Shown: positions 1 to 8,432, numbered from the stretch's first letter. The stretch is 64,000 nucleotides of DNA from Myxococcus stipitatus (GCF_021412625.1 NZ_JAKCFI010000017.1:91825-155824); one strand, 5' to 3'. Translations and numbers: made by a program. The notes: generated from the letters alone by a model not told the origin.

Positions 1-1047
1 GAGCGCGCCGAGGGCAAGGCGGGCGGTCCTCCCGTGAAGGTGGTGTTGAAGAAGCGGGACGTCTACCGGGGCCGCGTCGTGGGGAGCGACGGAGCCGTCG
101 TCCGGCGCTTCCGCGTGGACGAGCACCACGTGGACCATCCCGAAGGGCAGTTCGAGCTGCCGTTGCCCACGGCGGGAGAGCGCGTCATCGCGGCGGTGGA
201 CGCGCCGGGCTACGAGCCGCTCATGGTGGACCGGCCGGCGACGCAGAACGACCTGGGTGAGCTGGTGCTGGAGAAGCTGCCCAGCGTCTCCGGCCTGGTG
301 AAGGACGCGGGCGGCGGCCCCGTCCCGGACGCCGTCGTCACGTGCGAGGTCTGCGAGGAGTCGGTGCTGACGGGGCCGGATGGCCGGTTCACGCTGGCCA
401 GCCCTCCCTATGTCGCGCGCTACGCGGTGACGGCGCGCAAGGGGCGCTTGAGCGGGACGCAGCAGGTGGAGCGCGGGGCGCGCGGGCCGCTGGAGCTGAC
501 GCTGCGACAGGCGACGCGGTTGAGCGGGCGGGTGTTCCTCGCGGGAGGCCAGCCCGCGGCGGGCATCGAGGTGGCGGCGATGAATGGCGACCGGGGCGAG
601 CCGCTGACGCTGGTGACGGGGCCGGATGGTTCGTACTCCGTGGACGCGGCGCCGGGCAGCTACCGCTTCATGCTGGGCGCGGGGCGGGAGTTCTCCGGCG
701 AGCCGGCCATCGTGGTGCAGGTCTCCGGGGAGCAGATGCGCCTGGACCTGGGCCCGGCGCCGGGGACGGCCTCGCTCACCGTGCAGCTCAAGCCCGAGCG
801 CGGCAAGGCGCTGTGGGTCGTCGCGGGAGAGCTCCCCCCGTTGGGGGCGTCGCCCTCGCAGGAGCTGCTGCGCTCGCGCTGGGCGCAGCTGGTCTACCAG
901 CCCCGGTCCGAGCAGGTGGTGGTCACCGGGCTCGCGCCCGGGCGCTACACCGTGGTGTGGGGCGCCTTCCACGTGGAGACGCCCGGAGGGCCCGAGGTGC
1001 GCGTGGTGGACGTCCCCTCCCGGGGGGAGCTGTCGTTGGTCCGGTAG
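1..1047 (+). CDS. Carboxypeptidase regulatory-like domain protein (5' end outside window)
   Basis: The reading frame is open from base 1, so the gene starts before the window; the first GTG inside it is at 34. The visible 348 residues are a string of beta-sandwich repeats of the carboxypeptidase-regulatory-like type. Each carries a V.G.V....G.P...V turn and a TGPDGRF or TGPDGSYS hairpin followed by a hydrophobic strand (two clear copies). Such repeats are common in secreted or surface proteins of myxobacteria and have no catalytic residues. No signal peptide is visible because the N-terminus is missing. coaBC follows 65 bases downstream. The exact role is unknown; adhesion or surface structure is the usual inference. 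Similar repeats occur in the gene at 28039-29973. Confidence 0.8.
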   Translation, partial: ERAEGKAGGPPVKVVLKKRDVYRGRVVGSDGAVVRRFRVDEHHVDHPEGQFELPLPTAGERVIAAVDAPGYEPLMVDRPATQNDLGELVLEKLPSVSGLVKDAGGGPVPDAVVTCEVCEESVLTGPDGRFTLASPPYVARYAVTARKGRLSGTQQVERGARGPLELTLRQATRLSGRVFLAGGQPAAGIEVAAMNGDRGEPLTLVTGPDGSYSVDAAPGSYRFMLGAGREFSGEPAIVVQVSGEQMRLDLGPAPGTASLTVQLKPERGKALWVVAGELPPLGASPSQELLRSRWAQLVYQPRSEQVVVTGLAPGRYTVVWGAFHVETPGGPEVRVVDVPSRGELSLVR

Positions 1048-1077
1048 CGGATCGCCGTCATGCCTCGCCGCGTCGGG

Positions 1078-1106
1078 TTGCGATGGGGCGCCCGGCCGCA
1101 TTAGGT
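1078..1106 (+). promoter_or_regulatory. Candidate promoter of coaBC, near-leaderless
   Basis: TTGCGA (1078-1083), a 17-base spacer and TTAGGT (1101-1106). The ATG of coaBC begins 7 bases after the last base of this -10, so a transcript from here would have almost no leader. The -10 match is weak on its own. It gains weight because the same TTAGGT/TAGGGT form recurs before other genes in the window. Confidence 0.35.
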
Positions 1107-1112
1107 AGCCGC

Positions 1113-2348
1113 ATGGACGCATCGGCACTGAAGGGCCGTCGCATCATCGTGGGCGTGGGCGGCGGCATCGCCGCGTACAAGGCGTGTGAGCTGGTGCGCG
1201 AGCTGGGGCGCGCCGGCGCCGAGGTCCGGGTGGCCATGACGGAGGCGGCGCGGCAGTTCGTCACCCCGCTGACCTTCCAGGCGCTCAGCGGGCACCCCGT
1301 CCTCACGGACTATTTCGACCCCTCGCAGGAGGGGAACTTCGGCCACCTCGACCTCGCGCGCTGGGCGGAGGCCTTCGTGGTCGCTCCCGCGACGGCGGAC
1401 CTGCTGGCGCGGCTGCGCGCGGGCATGGCGAACGACGCGGTGACGACGTCGCTGCTCGCCTTCCGGGGCCCCGTCGTGCTGGCCCCGGCGATGAACGTCG
1501 CCATGTGGGACAACGCGATGACGCAGGAGAACGTCGCGGCCCTGTTGTCGCACAAGCGCTTCACGATGGTCGGCCCCGGAGCGGGGCTGCTGGCCTGTGG
1601 CGACGTGGGGGAGGGGCGGCTGGCAGATGTGCCCAACATCGTCGCGGCGGTGGCGGCGCGGTTCTCGCCCGGGCCGCTGGCGGGCAGGCGCGTGCTGCTG
1701 ACGGCGGGGCCCACGCGTGAGTTCCTCGACCCCGTCCGCTTCATCTCGAACCCCTCCACCGGGAAGATGGGCCTGGCGCTCGCGCACGCGGCCAGGTCTC
1801 AGGGCGCCACCGTGACGCTGGTGCTGGGGCCGGTGGGGGCGGTGGACCGGACGGGCCTGGAGGTGGTGGACGTGGTGTCCGCGGAGGACATGGCTCGCGA
1901 GGTGCTTTCGCGCGTCGAGGCCGCGGACGTCTTCATCGCCACGGCGGCGGTGAGTGACTGGCGCCCCGAGACGCGGGCGCCGCAGAAGGTGAAGAAGGGC
2001 GCGACGCCCGCTCCGGAGAACCTGCGCCTGGTGCGCACGCCGGACGTGCTCGCGGAGGCGTCCAGGCGGGTGGCGGGACAGGGCCACAGGCCGTTGCTGG
2101 TGGGCTTCGCCGCGGAGACGGAGCGGGTCGAAGAGCACGCGCGCGAGAAGCTGGAGCGCAAGGGTCTGGACGCCATCGTCGCCAACGACGTCACGGCTCC
2201 CGGCGCGGGGTTCGGGACGGAGACCAACCGGGTGACGGTGTTGACGCGCTCGGGAGCGCGACAGGAGCTCCAGGGGAGCAAGGACGCCGTGGCCCGGGGC
2301 ATCCTCGACCTCTTGCGAACCCTCCCTCGACCGGGGCAGGGCGGGTGA
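1113..2348 (+). CDS. coaBC: Bifunctional phosphopantothenoylcysteine decarboxylase / phosphopantothenate-cysteine ligase
   Basis: Predicted 411 residues, the usual length for CoaBC. The N-terminal half is the FMN-dependent decarboxylase (CoaC). It shows GVGGGIAAYKACELVREL, the His-bearing GHLDLARWAE segment, the PAMNVAMW motif and an acid-loop cysteine in GLLACGDVGEGR. The C-terminal half is the CTP-dependent ligase (CoaB), with TAGPTREFLDPVRFISN, STGKMG, the AAVSDWRP segment and the KVKK lysines. The enzyme makes 4'-phosphopantetheine from 4'-phosphopantothenate and cysteine in CoA synthesis, in the cytoplasm. The ATG at 1113 is chosen because family similarity begins there; the frame stays open upstream to 342 but that part overlaps the preceding gene and looks non-coding. 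Confidence 0.95.
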   Translation: MDASALKGRRIIVGVGGGIAAYKACELVRELGRAGAEVRVAMTEAARQFVTPLTFQALSGHPVLTDYFDPSQEGNFGHLDLARWAEAFVVAPATADLLARLRAGMANDAVTTSLLAFRGPVVLAPAMNVAMWDNAMTQENVAALLSHKRFTMVGPGAGLLACGDVGEGRLADVPNIVAAVAARFSPGPLAGRRVLLTAGPTREFLDPVRFISNPSTGKMGLALAHAARSQGATVTLVLGPVGAVDRTGLEVVDVVSAEDMAREVLSRVEAADVFIATAAVSDWRPETRAPQKVKKGATPAPENLRLVRTPDVLAEASRRVAGQGHRPLLVGFAAETERVEEHAREKLERKGLDAIVANDVTAPGAGFGTETNRVTVLTRSGARQELQGSKDAVARGILDLLRTLPRPGQGG

Positions 2349-2519
2349 AGGGCCTCCCCGGGGTGTGGGCTCGCTCGGACGCTCCGGGCCTGTGACGCGA
2401 TGTGCGAGAGGGCGCGGTGGCGCCGGAGGCTGGGGCGGCGGGGCGGTCCAGGGGGACTGGACGCGGTCGATGACCGCTTCCTTGCGCCCGGGCGCCGCGT
2501 CCGATACCGATCCACCACC

Positions 2520-3554
2520 GTGAACGACGACTCGCCCGAAGCCTCGCTGGACATGAGCGCCGTGCTCGAGGACGTCCGCCGTCACCTGCTCTGGCAGGAG
2601 GACGCGGCCGGCCGGGTGCTGATGATCGACGCGAAGGCGGCGGCCGAGCTGCAGCGCCTGACGCCGTCCCTGCGCTCTCGCTTCTCGCGGCCCCCTTCGG
2701 AGCCCACCCAGGCCCCCGCGCCCGTCGCTCCGCCGGCCAGCTTGCGCCCGGCCGCTCCACCCGAGCCCACGGCGGACCGCGCGGCCCCACCGCCCACGAG
2801 GCCCCTGGAGCCGTCCGTTCGTCCGCCCGCGCCGGTGGCGGCGCCCCCGTCGCGTCCAGGCCCCCCGCCCGCGGCGGGGATGAGCCGCGCGCCGGCCGCG
2901 CGTCCCCCCGCTCCAGGCATGCTGCTCGACGTGCCCCCCCAGGCGGCGCGAGCGTCCGCCGCCCTCCCCGGAGTGGTGGATGGCGAGCGTCCGACGCTGG
3001 ACCAGGTCCGGCGCGAGCTGGGGGATTGCCGTCGCTGCAAGCTGTGCTCGGGGCGGAAGAACATCGTGTTCGGGTCGGGAAACCCCCGCGCGCAGCTCGT
3101 CTTCGTGGGCGAGGGTCCGGGTGAGAACGAGGACCTGCAGGGTGTGCCCTTCGTGGGCGCGGCGGGCGAGCTGCTGACGAAGATGATCGAGGCGATGGGG
3201 TTCCGCCGCGACGACGTCTACATCTGCAACGTGGTGAAGTGCCGTCCTCCGGGCAACCGCAACCCGGAGCCCGACGAAATCGAGGCGTGCGAGCCGTTCC
3301 TGCGCGCCCAACTGGCGGCCATCCAGCCCAAGGTGGTGGTGGCGCTGGGCAAGTTCGCGGCGCAGACGCTGCTGCGCGACTCGACGCCCATCACGCGCAT
3401 GCGTGGCAACTGGCGGGTCTACGAGGGCATCCAGCTCATGCCCACGTTCCACCCCGCGTACCTGCTCCGCAACCCGGCGGAGAAGCGCAACGCGTGGGCG
3501 GACCTGCAAGCGGTGATGAAGGTATTCGGCAAGAACCCGGGCTCGCGCACCTAG
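2520..3554 (+). CDS. Uracil-DNA glycosylase, family 4 (Fe-S) with long Pro/Ala-rich N-terminus
   Basis: Predicted 344 residues. The C-terminal 190 residues form a complete family-4 UDG. They contain a Cys pair in CRRCKLC, motif 1 in GEGPGENEDLQG followed by PFVGAAGELL, the CNVVKCRPPGNRNP segment with further cluster cysteines, and the HPAYLLRNP motif 2. These four Cys are expected to hold a 4Fe-4S cluster. The enzyme removes uracil from deaminated DNA. The first about 150 residues are a short predicted helix followed by a Pro/Ala-rich linker (about residues 50-135), which ordinary family-4 enzymes of about 200 residues lack. The GTG at 2520 is preferred because GATACC (2503-2508) looks like a -10 just before it. 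The frame extends upstream to 2400, and an ATG at 2553 is another option. Confidence 0.9.
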   Translation: MNDDSPEASLDMSAVLEDVRRHLLWQEDAAGRVLMIDAKAAAELQRLTPSLRSRFSRPPSEPTQAPAPVAPPASLRPAAPPEPTADRAAPPPTRPLEPSVRPPAPVAAPPSRPGPPPAAGMSRAPAARPPAPGMLLDVPPQAARASAALPGVVDGERPTLDQVRRELGDCRRCKLCSGRKNIVFGSGNPRAQLVFVGEGPGENEDLQGVPFVGAAGELLTKMIEAMGFRRDDVYICNVVKCRPPGNRNPEPDEIEACEPFLRAQLAAIQPKVVVALGKFAAQTLLRDSTPITRMRGNWRVYEGIQLMPTFHPAYLLRNPAEKRNAWADLQAVMKVFGKNPGSRT

Positions 3555-3577
3555 CGGGCGGCCGGGGGGGAGGCACG

Positions 3578-4585
3578 ATGAAGGGATTGCTGGAGACGCG
3601 CGAGGTGCACTCGCCCGCGCTGGAGTCCAACCCGCTGGGCGACCCGGCGCGGCGGCGGCTCACCGTGTACCTGCCGCCGGGCTACGGGGAGGGGGACCGG
3701 CGTTATCCGACCGCCTACTTCCTGCACGCCTTCGGCAACAGCGGGGGCACGTGGACGAACGCGTCCGGCTTCGGCCTCACCGTGCCGGAGCGGCTCGACG
3801 CGCTCATCGAGTCCGGCGCGGTGCCGCCGGTGGTGGGGGTGTTCCCCGACGGCTGGACGTCGCTCGGCGGGAGCCAGTGGATCAACAGCGACGCCATCGG
3901 CCGCTATCGCGACTACCTGGCCAAGGACGTGGTGGGCTTCGTGGACCGCACGTTCCGCACGCTGCCCAAGGCGGCGGCGCGCGCGGTGCTGGGGCACAGC
4001 TCCGGCGGCTACGGCGCGTTGGTGATGGGGCGCTATCACCCGGAGCTGTTCTCGCACCTGGGCGCGCACTCGGCGGATGCCTACTTCGAGTACTGCTATC
4101 TGCCGGACCTGCCGAAGGCCGCGGGCTCGCTGCTGAAGTCCGGTGGCGTGGAGGCGTGGCAGACCGAGTTCCGCAAGCGCGTGCGCGAGACGAAGATGCG
4201 CGGCGACGACTTCCCGGTGGTGAACACGCTCGCGATGGCCGCCGCGTACTCTCCGAAGAAGGGGGAGCCGCTCAACCTGGAGCTGCCCTTCGACGCGCAG
4301 ACGGGCCGGTTGAAGCTGGACGTGTGGAACCGGTGGCTGGTCCATGACCCGGTGCGCTTCGTGCCCAAGTTCCTGGACGCCTTCAAGAAGCTCAAGACGC
4401 TCTTCCTCGACTGTGGCACGCGCGACGAGTTCAACATCCGCTGGGGCACGCGCATGCTCGCCGACGACCTCAAGAACGCGGGCCTCGAGCTGGTGCACGA
4501 GGAGTTCGAGGACGGGCATTCGGGCGTGTCCTACCGCTTCGAGCGGTCGCTCGCGGTGCTGCTGCCCCGGCTCGCGCGGGAATAG
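3578..4585 (+). CDS. Alpha/beta-hydrolase, putative esterase family
   Basis: Predicted 335 residues, ATG at 3578 behind a GGGGGGAGG ribosome site. The sequence matches the esterase D / enterochelin-esterase-like family. It has the early strand RRLTVYLPPGY, an oxyanion segment YFLHAFGNSGGTW and the nucleophile elbow GHSSGGYG (Ser about residue 144). An Asp lies in LFLDCGTRDEFN and a late His in EDGHSGVSYR; together they complete a Ser-Asp-His triad. No signal peptide is seen, so it is probably cytoplasmic. The substrate cannot be told. It is separated from kdd by 171 bases and probably belongs to its own unit or with the glycosylase (23 bases upstream). Confidence 0.85.
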   Translation: MKGLLETREVHSPALESNPLGDPARRRLTVYLPPGYGEGDRRYPTAYFLHAFGNSGGTWTNASGFGLTVPERLDALIESGAVPPVVGVFPDGWTSLGGSQWINSDAIGRYRDYLAKDVVGFVDRTFRTLPKAAARAVLGHSSGGYGALVMGRYHPELFSHLGAHSADAYFEYCYLPDLPKAAGSLLKSGGVEAWQTEFRKRVRETKMRGDDFPVVNTLAMAAAYSPKKGEPLNLELPFDAQTGRLKLDVWNRWLVHDPVRFVPKFLDAFKKLKTLFLDCGTRDEFNIRWGTRMLADDLKNAGLELVHEEFEDGHSGVSYRFERSLAVLLPRLARE

Positions 4586-4593
4586 CGCGGCGC

Positions 4594-4607
4594 GTCCACG
4601 CGTGGAC
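4594..4607. promoter_or_regulatory. Perfect 14-bp palindrome upstream of kdd
   Basis: GTCCACGCGTGGAC is fully self-complementary. It lies 8 bases after the esterase stop and 150 bases before the kdd start. It may be an operator; no regulator gene adjoins it. Confidence 0.35.
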
Positions 4608-4756
4608 ATTGGGCTCGGGATGGCGTTTTCGCGACGTCCCGGGCCCGGGGATGCGACGTGGCGCTGGCCAATCCCCTCCCGGAGCGGATAGACGCAGGTC
4701 GGACGCGCGCCGCGCGGTGGGGCGGAGGGCGCGATGACCTTCAGGGAGACGGGAAC

Positions 4757-5788
4757 ATGAGCAACGACCTCTACGGGCTGTCTCGCGTGGTCGGCGAGAA
4801 GGGCGTGCTGCCTCAGCGCGCGAAGAAGCTGGACCCTTCGCTGCCGTGTCGCGAGTCCGAGGTGCTCATCGACGTGGAGAGCCTCAACATCGACGCCGCG
4901 TCGTTCAAGCAGATCAAGGGCGAGGTGGGCGGGGACGCGAAGCGCATCGGCGAGCGCATCCAGGAGATCGTCCGCGAGCGGGGGAAGATGCAGAACCCCG
5001 TCACGGGCTCGGGCGGCATGCTCATCGGTCGCGTGAAGGAGCTTGGCGCGAAGAGCCCGGCGCGCGAGCAGCTGAGCGTGGGAGACCGCATCGCCACCCT
5101 GGTGAGCCTGACGCTCACGCCGCTCGTCATCGAGGAGGTGAAGGCGGTCCACGCGGACATCGACCGCGTCGACATCCGGGGGCACGCGCTGCTGTTCGCC
5201 AGCGGCATCTACGCCAAGCTCCCGTCGGACATCCCGGACACGCTGGCGCTGGCGGCGCTGGACGTCTGTGGGGCGCCCGCGCTGGTGGCCCGGCACGTGC
5301 GTCCCGGGATGACGGTCGCGGTGCTGGGGGCGGGCAAGAGCGGAGCGCTGTGCCTGGCGCAGGCGCGCCGCAACCTGGAGAGCCGGGGCAAGCTCATCGC
5401 GCTGGACGTGTCCCAGGCCGCGCTCGACACGCTGTCGTCCATTGGCCTGTGTGACGTGGCGCTGAAGGTGGACGCGACGCAGGGCGTGGATGTGATGGAG
5501 GCGGTGAGCCAGGCGACGGGCGGTCAGCTGTGCGACCTCGTCGTCAACTGCGCCAGCGTGGGGAACACGGAGATGGCCACCATCCTGTCGGTCAAGGACG
5601 GCGGTACGGCCATCTTCTTCTCGATGGCGACCAGCTTCACGGCCGCGGCGCTCGGCGCGGAGGGCGTGGGCAAGGACGTCACGATGGTCGTGGGCAACGG
5701 CTACGTGCCCGGACATGCCTCGCTGACGCTCGCGTTGCTGCGCACGGAGCCCGCGCTCCTCCAGCTCTTCGCCACCCGCTACGTCTGA
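4757..5788 (+). CDS. kdd: L-erythro-3,5-diaminohexanoate dehydrogenase
   Basis: Predicted 343 residues; ATG at 4757 behind AGGGAGACGG. It aligns throughout with Kdd of lysine-fermenting bacteria. Family features include the start MSNDLYGLSRVVGEKGVLPQ, the segment FKQIKGEVGGD, and an MDR-type Rossmann fold with VAVLGAGKSGALCL, VVNCASVGNTEM and a C-terminal VVGNGYVPGHA. Kdd oxidises 3,5-diaminohexanoate with NAD to 5-amino-3-oxohexanoate, releasing ammonium. This is the step between lysine 5,6-aminomutase (kamD/kamE) and the cleavage enzyme Kce, all encoded 3-7 kb downstream. It is the only member of the pathway in this window outside the main kam operon; the katB-ankB pair lies between on the other strand. 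Cytoplasmic. Confidence 0.93.
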   Translation: MSNDLYGLSRVVGEKGVLPQRAKKLDPSLPCRESEVLIDVESLNIDAASFKQIKGEVGGDAKRIGERIQEIVRERGKMQNPVTGSGGMLIGRVKELGAKSPAREQLSVGDRIATLVSLTLTPLVIEEVKAVHADIDRVDIRGHALLFASGIYAKLPSDIPDTLALAALDVCGAPALVARHVRPGMTVAVLGAGKSGALCLAQARRNLESRGKLIALDVSQAALDTLSSIGLCDVALKVDATQGVDVMEAVSQATGGQLCDLVVNCASVGNTEMATILSVKDGGTAIFFSMATSFTAAALGAEGVGKDVTMVVGNGYVPGHASLTLALLRTEPALLQLFATRYV

Positions 5789-5885
5789 GCGCGGGGGGCT
5801 GGCTCCACCCGCCGGCGCCGCTTCGTCCGTCGAAGGGCGTCGCGAGCGCCGAGGCGGTGTGTGATTCCCTGGGTGGGCCGCGCGC

Positions 5886-6491
5886 TCAACGCGTGGCCGC
5901 GGCTTCGGGGGCGGGCGCCACGGGGGCCTGGGGTTGCTGGGTCCGTGCCCAGTCGCTGGCGCTTCGGCCGCTGGCGTCGCGGGCGTCCGGGGAGGCTCCC
6001 TGCTTGCGCAGCGCCTCGACCACCTCCTCGCGGCCGAAGAGCGAGGCGAACATCAGCGCCGTCTGGCCGAACGTGTTGGTCTGGTCCACGGCGCACGGCT
6101 GTTGGTTGAGCAGCGCGACGATGTCGGCGTAGCCCTTGAAGGCGGCGCCCATCAGCGCGGTGTTCCCGTGGTTGTCGCCCGCGCACGCGTCCGCGCCCGC
6201 CGCGAGCAGCGCGCGCACGGTGTCGATGTGGCCGTGATAGGCGGCGAGGATGAGGGGCGAGAAGCCGCGCTCGTTGCGGGCCTCCACGGGCGTGCCGGCC
6301 TGGATGAGCCCGGTGACGATCTCCGTGTCGCCGACCCGGGCGGCGGCGAGCAGGTAGCGCTCCGCCTCGCTCGTGGCCAGCAGGCGCCCCTGGGGGGCGG
6401 GCTCGGCGCGCAGGGACCACCACGCGACGGTGAGGACTCCGCCGACGAGCACCAGCAGGCCGATGGCTCCCATCAACAGCTTGCGAAACAT
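5886..6491 (-). CDS. Membrane-anchored ankyrin-repeat protein, AnkB type
   Basis: Predicted 201 residues; the ATG is preceded by GGAGGACGTC. The N-terminus is one hydrophobic helix (about residues 4-25, GAIGLLVLVGGVLTVAWW), so the protein is anchored with its repeats on the periplasmic side. Four ankyrin repeats follow (about residues 42-175), with typical GFSPLILAAYHGH, GNTALMGAAFKGY and GQTALMFASLFG helices. The gene follows a periplasmic-type catalase on the same strand. The same pair (katB-ankB) is known from Pseudomonas aeruginosa, where AnkB supports full catalase activity. A helper role for KatB is therefore the best inference. A hairpin between the two genes may lower its expression relative to the catalase. 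Confidence 0.85.
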   Translation of the reverse strand: MFRKLLMGAIGLLVLVGGVLTVAWWSLRAEPAPQGRLLATSEAERYLLAAARVGDTEIVTGLIQAGTPVEARNERGFSPLILAAYHGHIDTVRALLAAGADACAGDNHGNTALMGAAFKGYADIVALLNQQPCAVDQTNTFGQTALMFASLFGREEVVEALRKQGASPDARDASGRSASDWARTQQPQAPVAPAPEAAATR

Positions 6492-6594
6492 GACGTCCTC
6501 CGGACGCGAACAGGGGAGGGGAGCGCGCCGCGCGGTCGATGACGACCGCTCGACCCGGTCCCGCGAGGACCTGGGAAGGGAAACAGGACAGCGG

Positions 6595-6626
6595 GCCCGG
6601 GAGCCCTTTCACGTCGACTCCCGGGC
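6595..6626 (-). terminator. Hairpin between katB and ankB, possible partial terminator
   Basis: Nine-base arms GCCCGGGAG (6595-6603) and CTCCCGGGC (6618-6626) with a 14-base loop, starting 14 bases after the catalase stop. In the direction of transcription it is followed by a mixed pyrimidine tract (CTGTCCTGTTTCCCTT). That suits a leaky terminator rather than a full stop. Confidence 0.45.
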
Positions 6627-6639
6627 CGCACGGCGGACT

Positions 6640-8172
6640 TCAGCGGGACGCGAGCGGGGCCACGGCGGCCTTGGCGTCGTCGACCTTCACGCCCACGGCC
6701 TTGGCCAGCCTGGTGCCGTACTCGGCGTTGGCCATGAAGAAGTGGCCCACCATGCGGGCCTTCACCTTGGCGTCGCGCACCTGGCCCAGGTCGGCGGCCA
6801 GGTTCTTCACCAGGCGCTCACGCCCGGCCGCGTCCAGCGCCGCGTAGAACGCGCCCGCCTGCGCGAAGTTGTCGGACTTGTCGATGGGGCGCTGCTGCGT
6901 GGTGCCGGTCAGCGGCAGGTTCGACATCAGGTGGGCGGGGGCGTCCTGCGACTCGCGGGCGATGCTCGGCTCGTAGTTCACGTCGGACTTCGTGTTGGCG
7001 AAGTTCATGCTGCCGCCCTGGTTGTTGTTGTTCACCGCGGCCCTGGCGCGGTTGACGGGCAGCGACTGGTAGTTGGCGCCCACGCGGTAGCGCTGGGTGT
7101 CGGCGTACGAGAACAGACGCCCCTGGAGGAGGCGGTCCTCGGACGGCTCGATGCCCGAGGGCTGCACGCCCGGGGAGAACGCGGCCTGCTCGGTCTCCTC
7201 GAAGAAGTTGTCGGGCAGCTTGTTGAGCGTGAACTTGCCCAGCTTGATGGACGGGACCTTGTCCTCGGGCCAGATCTTCGTGGGGTCCAGCGGGTCGAAG
7301 GAGAACGAGTCCAGGTCCTTGGGGTCCAGCACCTGCGCCGTCAGCTCCCACGAGGGGAACTTGCCCGAGCCGATGGACGCGTACAGGTCCGACGTGGCGT
7401 TCTGGTGGTCCTCGCCGGCGACGCGCGCGGCCTCCTCGTTGGTGAGCGTCTTGATGCCCTGCTGCGAGTTCCAGTTGAACTTGACGTAGCGGTACTCGCC
7501 CTTGGCGTTGACGAACTTGAACGCGTGGACGCCGTGCCCGTTCATCTGGCGGAAGTTCGCCGGGATGCCCAGGTCCGAGTACACCTGCGTCAGCATGTGC
7601 GTGGACTCGGGGATGTGGGAGAAGAAGTCGAAGAAGCGGTTCGGGTCCTGCTTGTTCGTGACGGGCGACGGCTTGAGCGAGTGCACCATGTCCGGGAACT
7701 TGATGGCGTCCCGGATGAAGAAGACCGGCAGGTTGTTGCCCACCAGGTCCCAGTTGCCCTCGTCCGTGTAGAACTTCAGCGCGAAGCCGCGCGGATCCCG
7801 CAGCGTCTCCGGCGAGCCGGACGGATGGATGACCGTGGAGAAGCGCACGAACATCGGCGTCTTCTTCCCCTTGGTGGAGAAGAGGGACGCGCGCGTCAGG
7901 TTGGAGAAGTCGCCATAGCTCTCGAACACGCCGTAGGCGCCCGCGCCGCGCGCGTGCACCACGCGCTCGGGGATGCGCTCACGGTCGAAGCGCGCCAGCT
8001 TCTCGATGAGGTGGAAGTCCTCCAGCAGGATGCCGCCACGCGGCCCCGCCGTCTTCGAACTCTGGTTGGTACCGACCTGGGCGCCGGTATCGGTCGTGAG
8101 GGGGGGCGGATTGGCCGCGAGCGCGGTGCCGCCGAACAGCACGCTGGTCAGGATGAGGGAGCGGGTCTTCAC
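6640..8172 (-). CDS. katB: Periplasmic monofunctional heme catalase
   Basis: Predicted 510 residues. The GTG at 8172 follows GAGGAG and opens a signal peptide (MKTRSLILTSVLFGGTALA, cut before NPPPL). The mature part is a full small-subunit catalase. It has the distal His in RVVHARGAGAYG, the segments FVRFSTVIHP and VGNNLPVFFIRDAIKFPDMVHS, and the proximal heme Tyr in RLFSYADTQRYR followed by NYQSLPVN. It breaks hydrogen peroxide into water and oxygen. The signal peptide together with the downstream ankyrin gene identifies the KatB-AnkB arrangement. The frame continues upstream to 8250, but that part lacks the signal sequence character. The gene diverges from the kam operon across 260 bases. 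Confidence 0.95.
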   Translation of the reverse strand: MKTRSLILTSVLFGGTALAANPPPLTTDTGAQVGTNQSSKTAGPRGGILLEDFHLIEKLARFDRERIPERVVHARGAGAYGVFESYGDFSNLTRASLFSTKGKKTPMFVRFSTVIHPSGSPETLRDPRGFALKFYTDEGNWDLVGNNLPVFFIRDAIKFPDMVHSLKPSPVTNKQDPNRFFDFFSHIPESTHMLTQVYSDLGIPANFRQMNGHGVHAFKFVNAKGEYRYVKFNWNSQQGIKTLTNEEAARVAGEDHQNATSDLYASIGSGKFPSWELTAQVLDPKDLDSFSFDPLDPTKIWPEDKVPSIKLGKFTLNKLPDNFFEETEQAAFSPGVQPSGIEPSEDRLLQGRLFSYADTQRYRVGANYQSLPVNRARAAVNNNNQGGSMNFANTKSDVNYEPSIARESQDAPAHLMSNLPLTGTTQQRPIDKSDNFAQAGAFYAALDAAGRERLVKNLAADLGQVRDAKVKARMVGHFFMANAEYGTRLAKAVGVKVDDAKAAVAPLASR

Positions 8173-8290
8173 ATCGAGTCTCCTCGTGGGGGTCAGGCGC
8201 CCGCTCCTTGAGCACGGAACATGCCGCAGCCTGAACTCCAATGAATTCAATGGGTTGATGATTCGGGGTGGGATCGATGCACCGGAATAT

Positions 8291-8340
8291 CGGTGTCGGC
8301 ACCGCTCCTTCGGTGGAGTGGATCATCGTGTTTTCGGTGT
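8291..8340. promoter_or_regulatory. CGGTG repeat cluster in the katB/kamD divergent region
   Basis: CGGTG occurs at 8291, 8311 and 8335. The first copy forms an inverted repeat with CACCG at 8300-8304 (spacer 4), and copies one and three share CGGTGTCG. The cluster lies between the catalase start (8172) and the kamD start (8433), where operators for either direction would be expected. Confidence 0.3.
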
Positions 8341-8356
8341 CGATGGAGTCAAAACC

Positions 8357-8362
8357 GATAAT
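8357..8362 (+). promoter_or_regulatory. Candidate -10 element of the kam operon
   Basis: GATAAT matches the TATAAT consensus at five of six bases and sits 70 bases before the kamD ATG. No convincing TTGACA lies at the right distance, so it may need an activator. I see no cobalamin-riboswitch core in the leader, although the enzyme uses adenosylcobalamin. Confidence 0.3.
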
Positions 8363-8432
8363 GCGGTGCGGCAGCGCTATCTCGGTATGCTTCCGCGCTT
8401 CCGGTGGGCGCAATGGCGGGTAAGGTGCGCCC

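Noticed and set aside
8173..8432. Cobalamin riboswitch before the B12-dependent kam operon
   Set aside because: The leader lacks the conserved B12-box and the expected multi-stem core, and it is too short once the promoter is placed near 8357.
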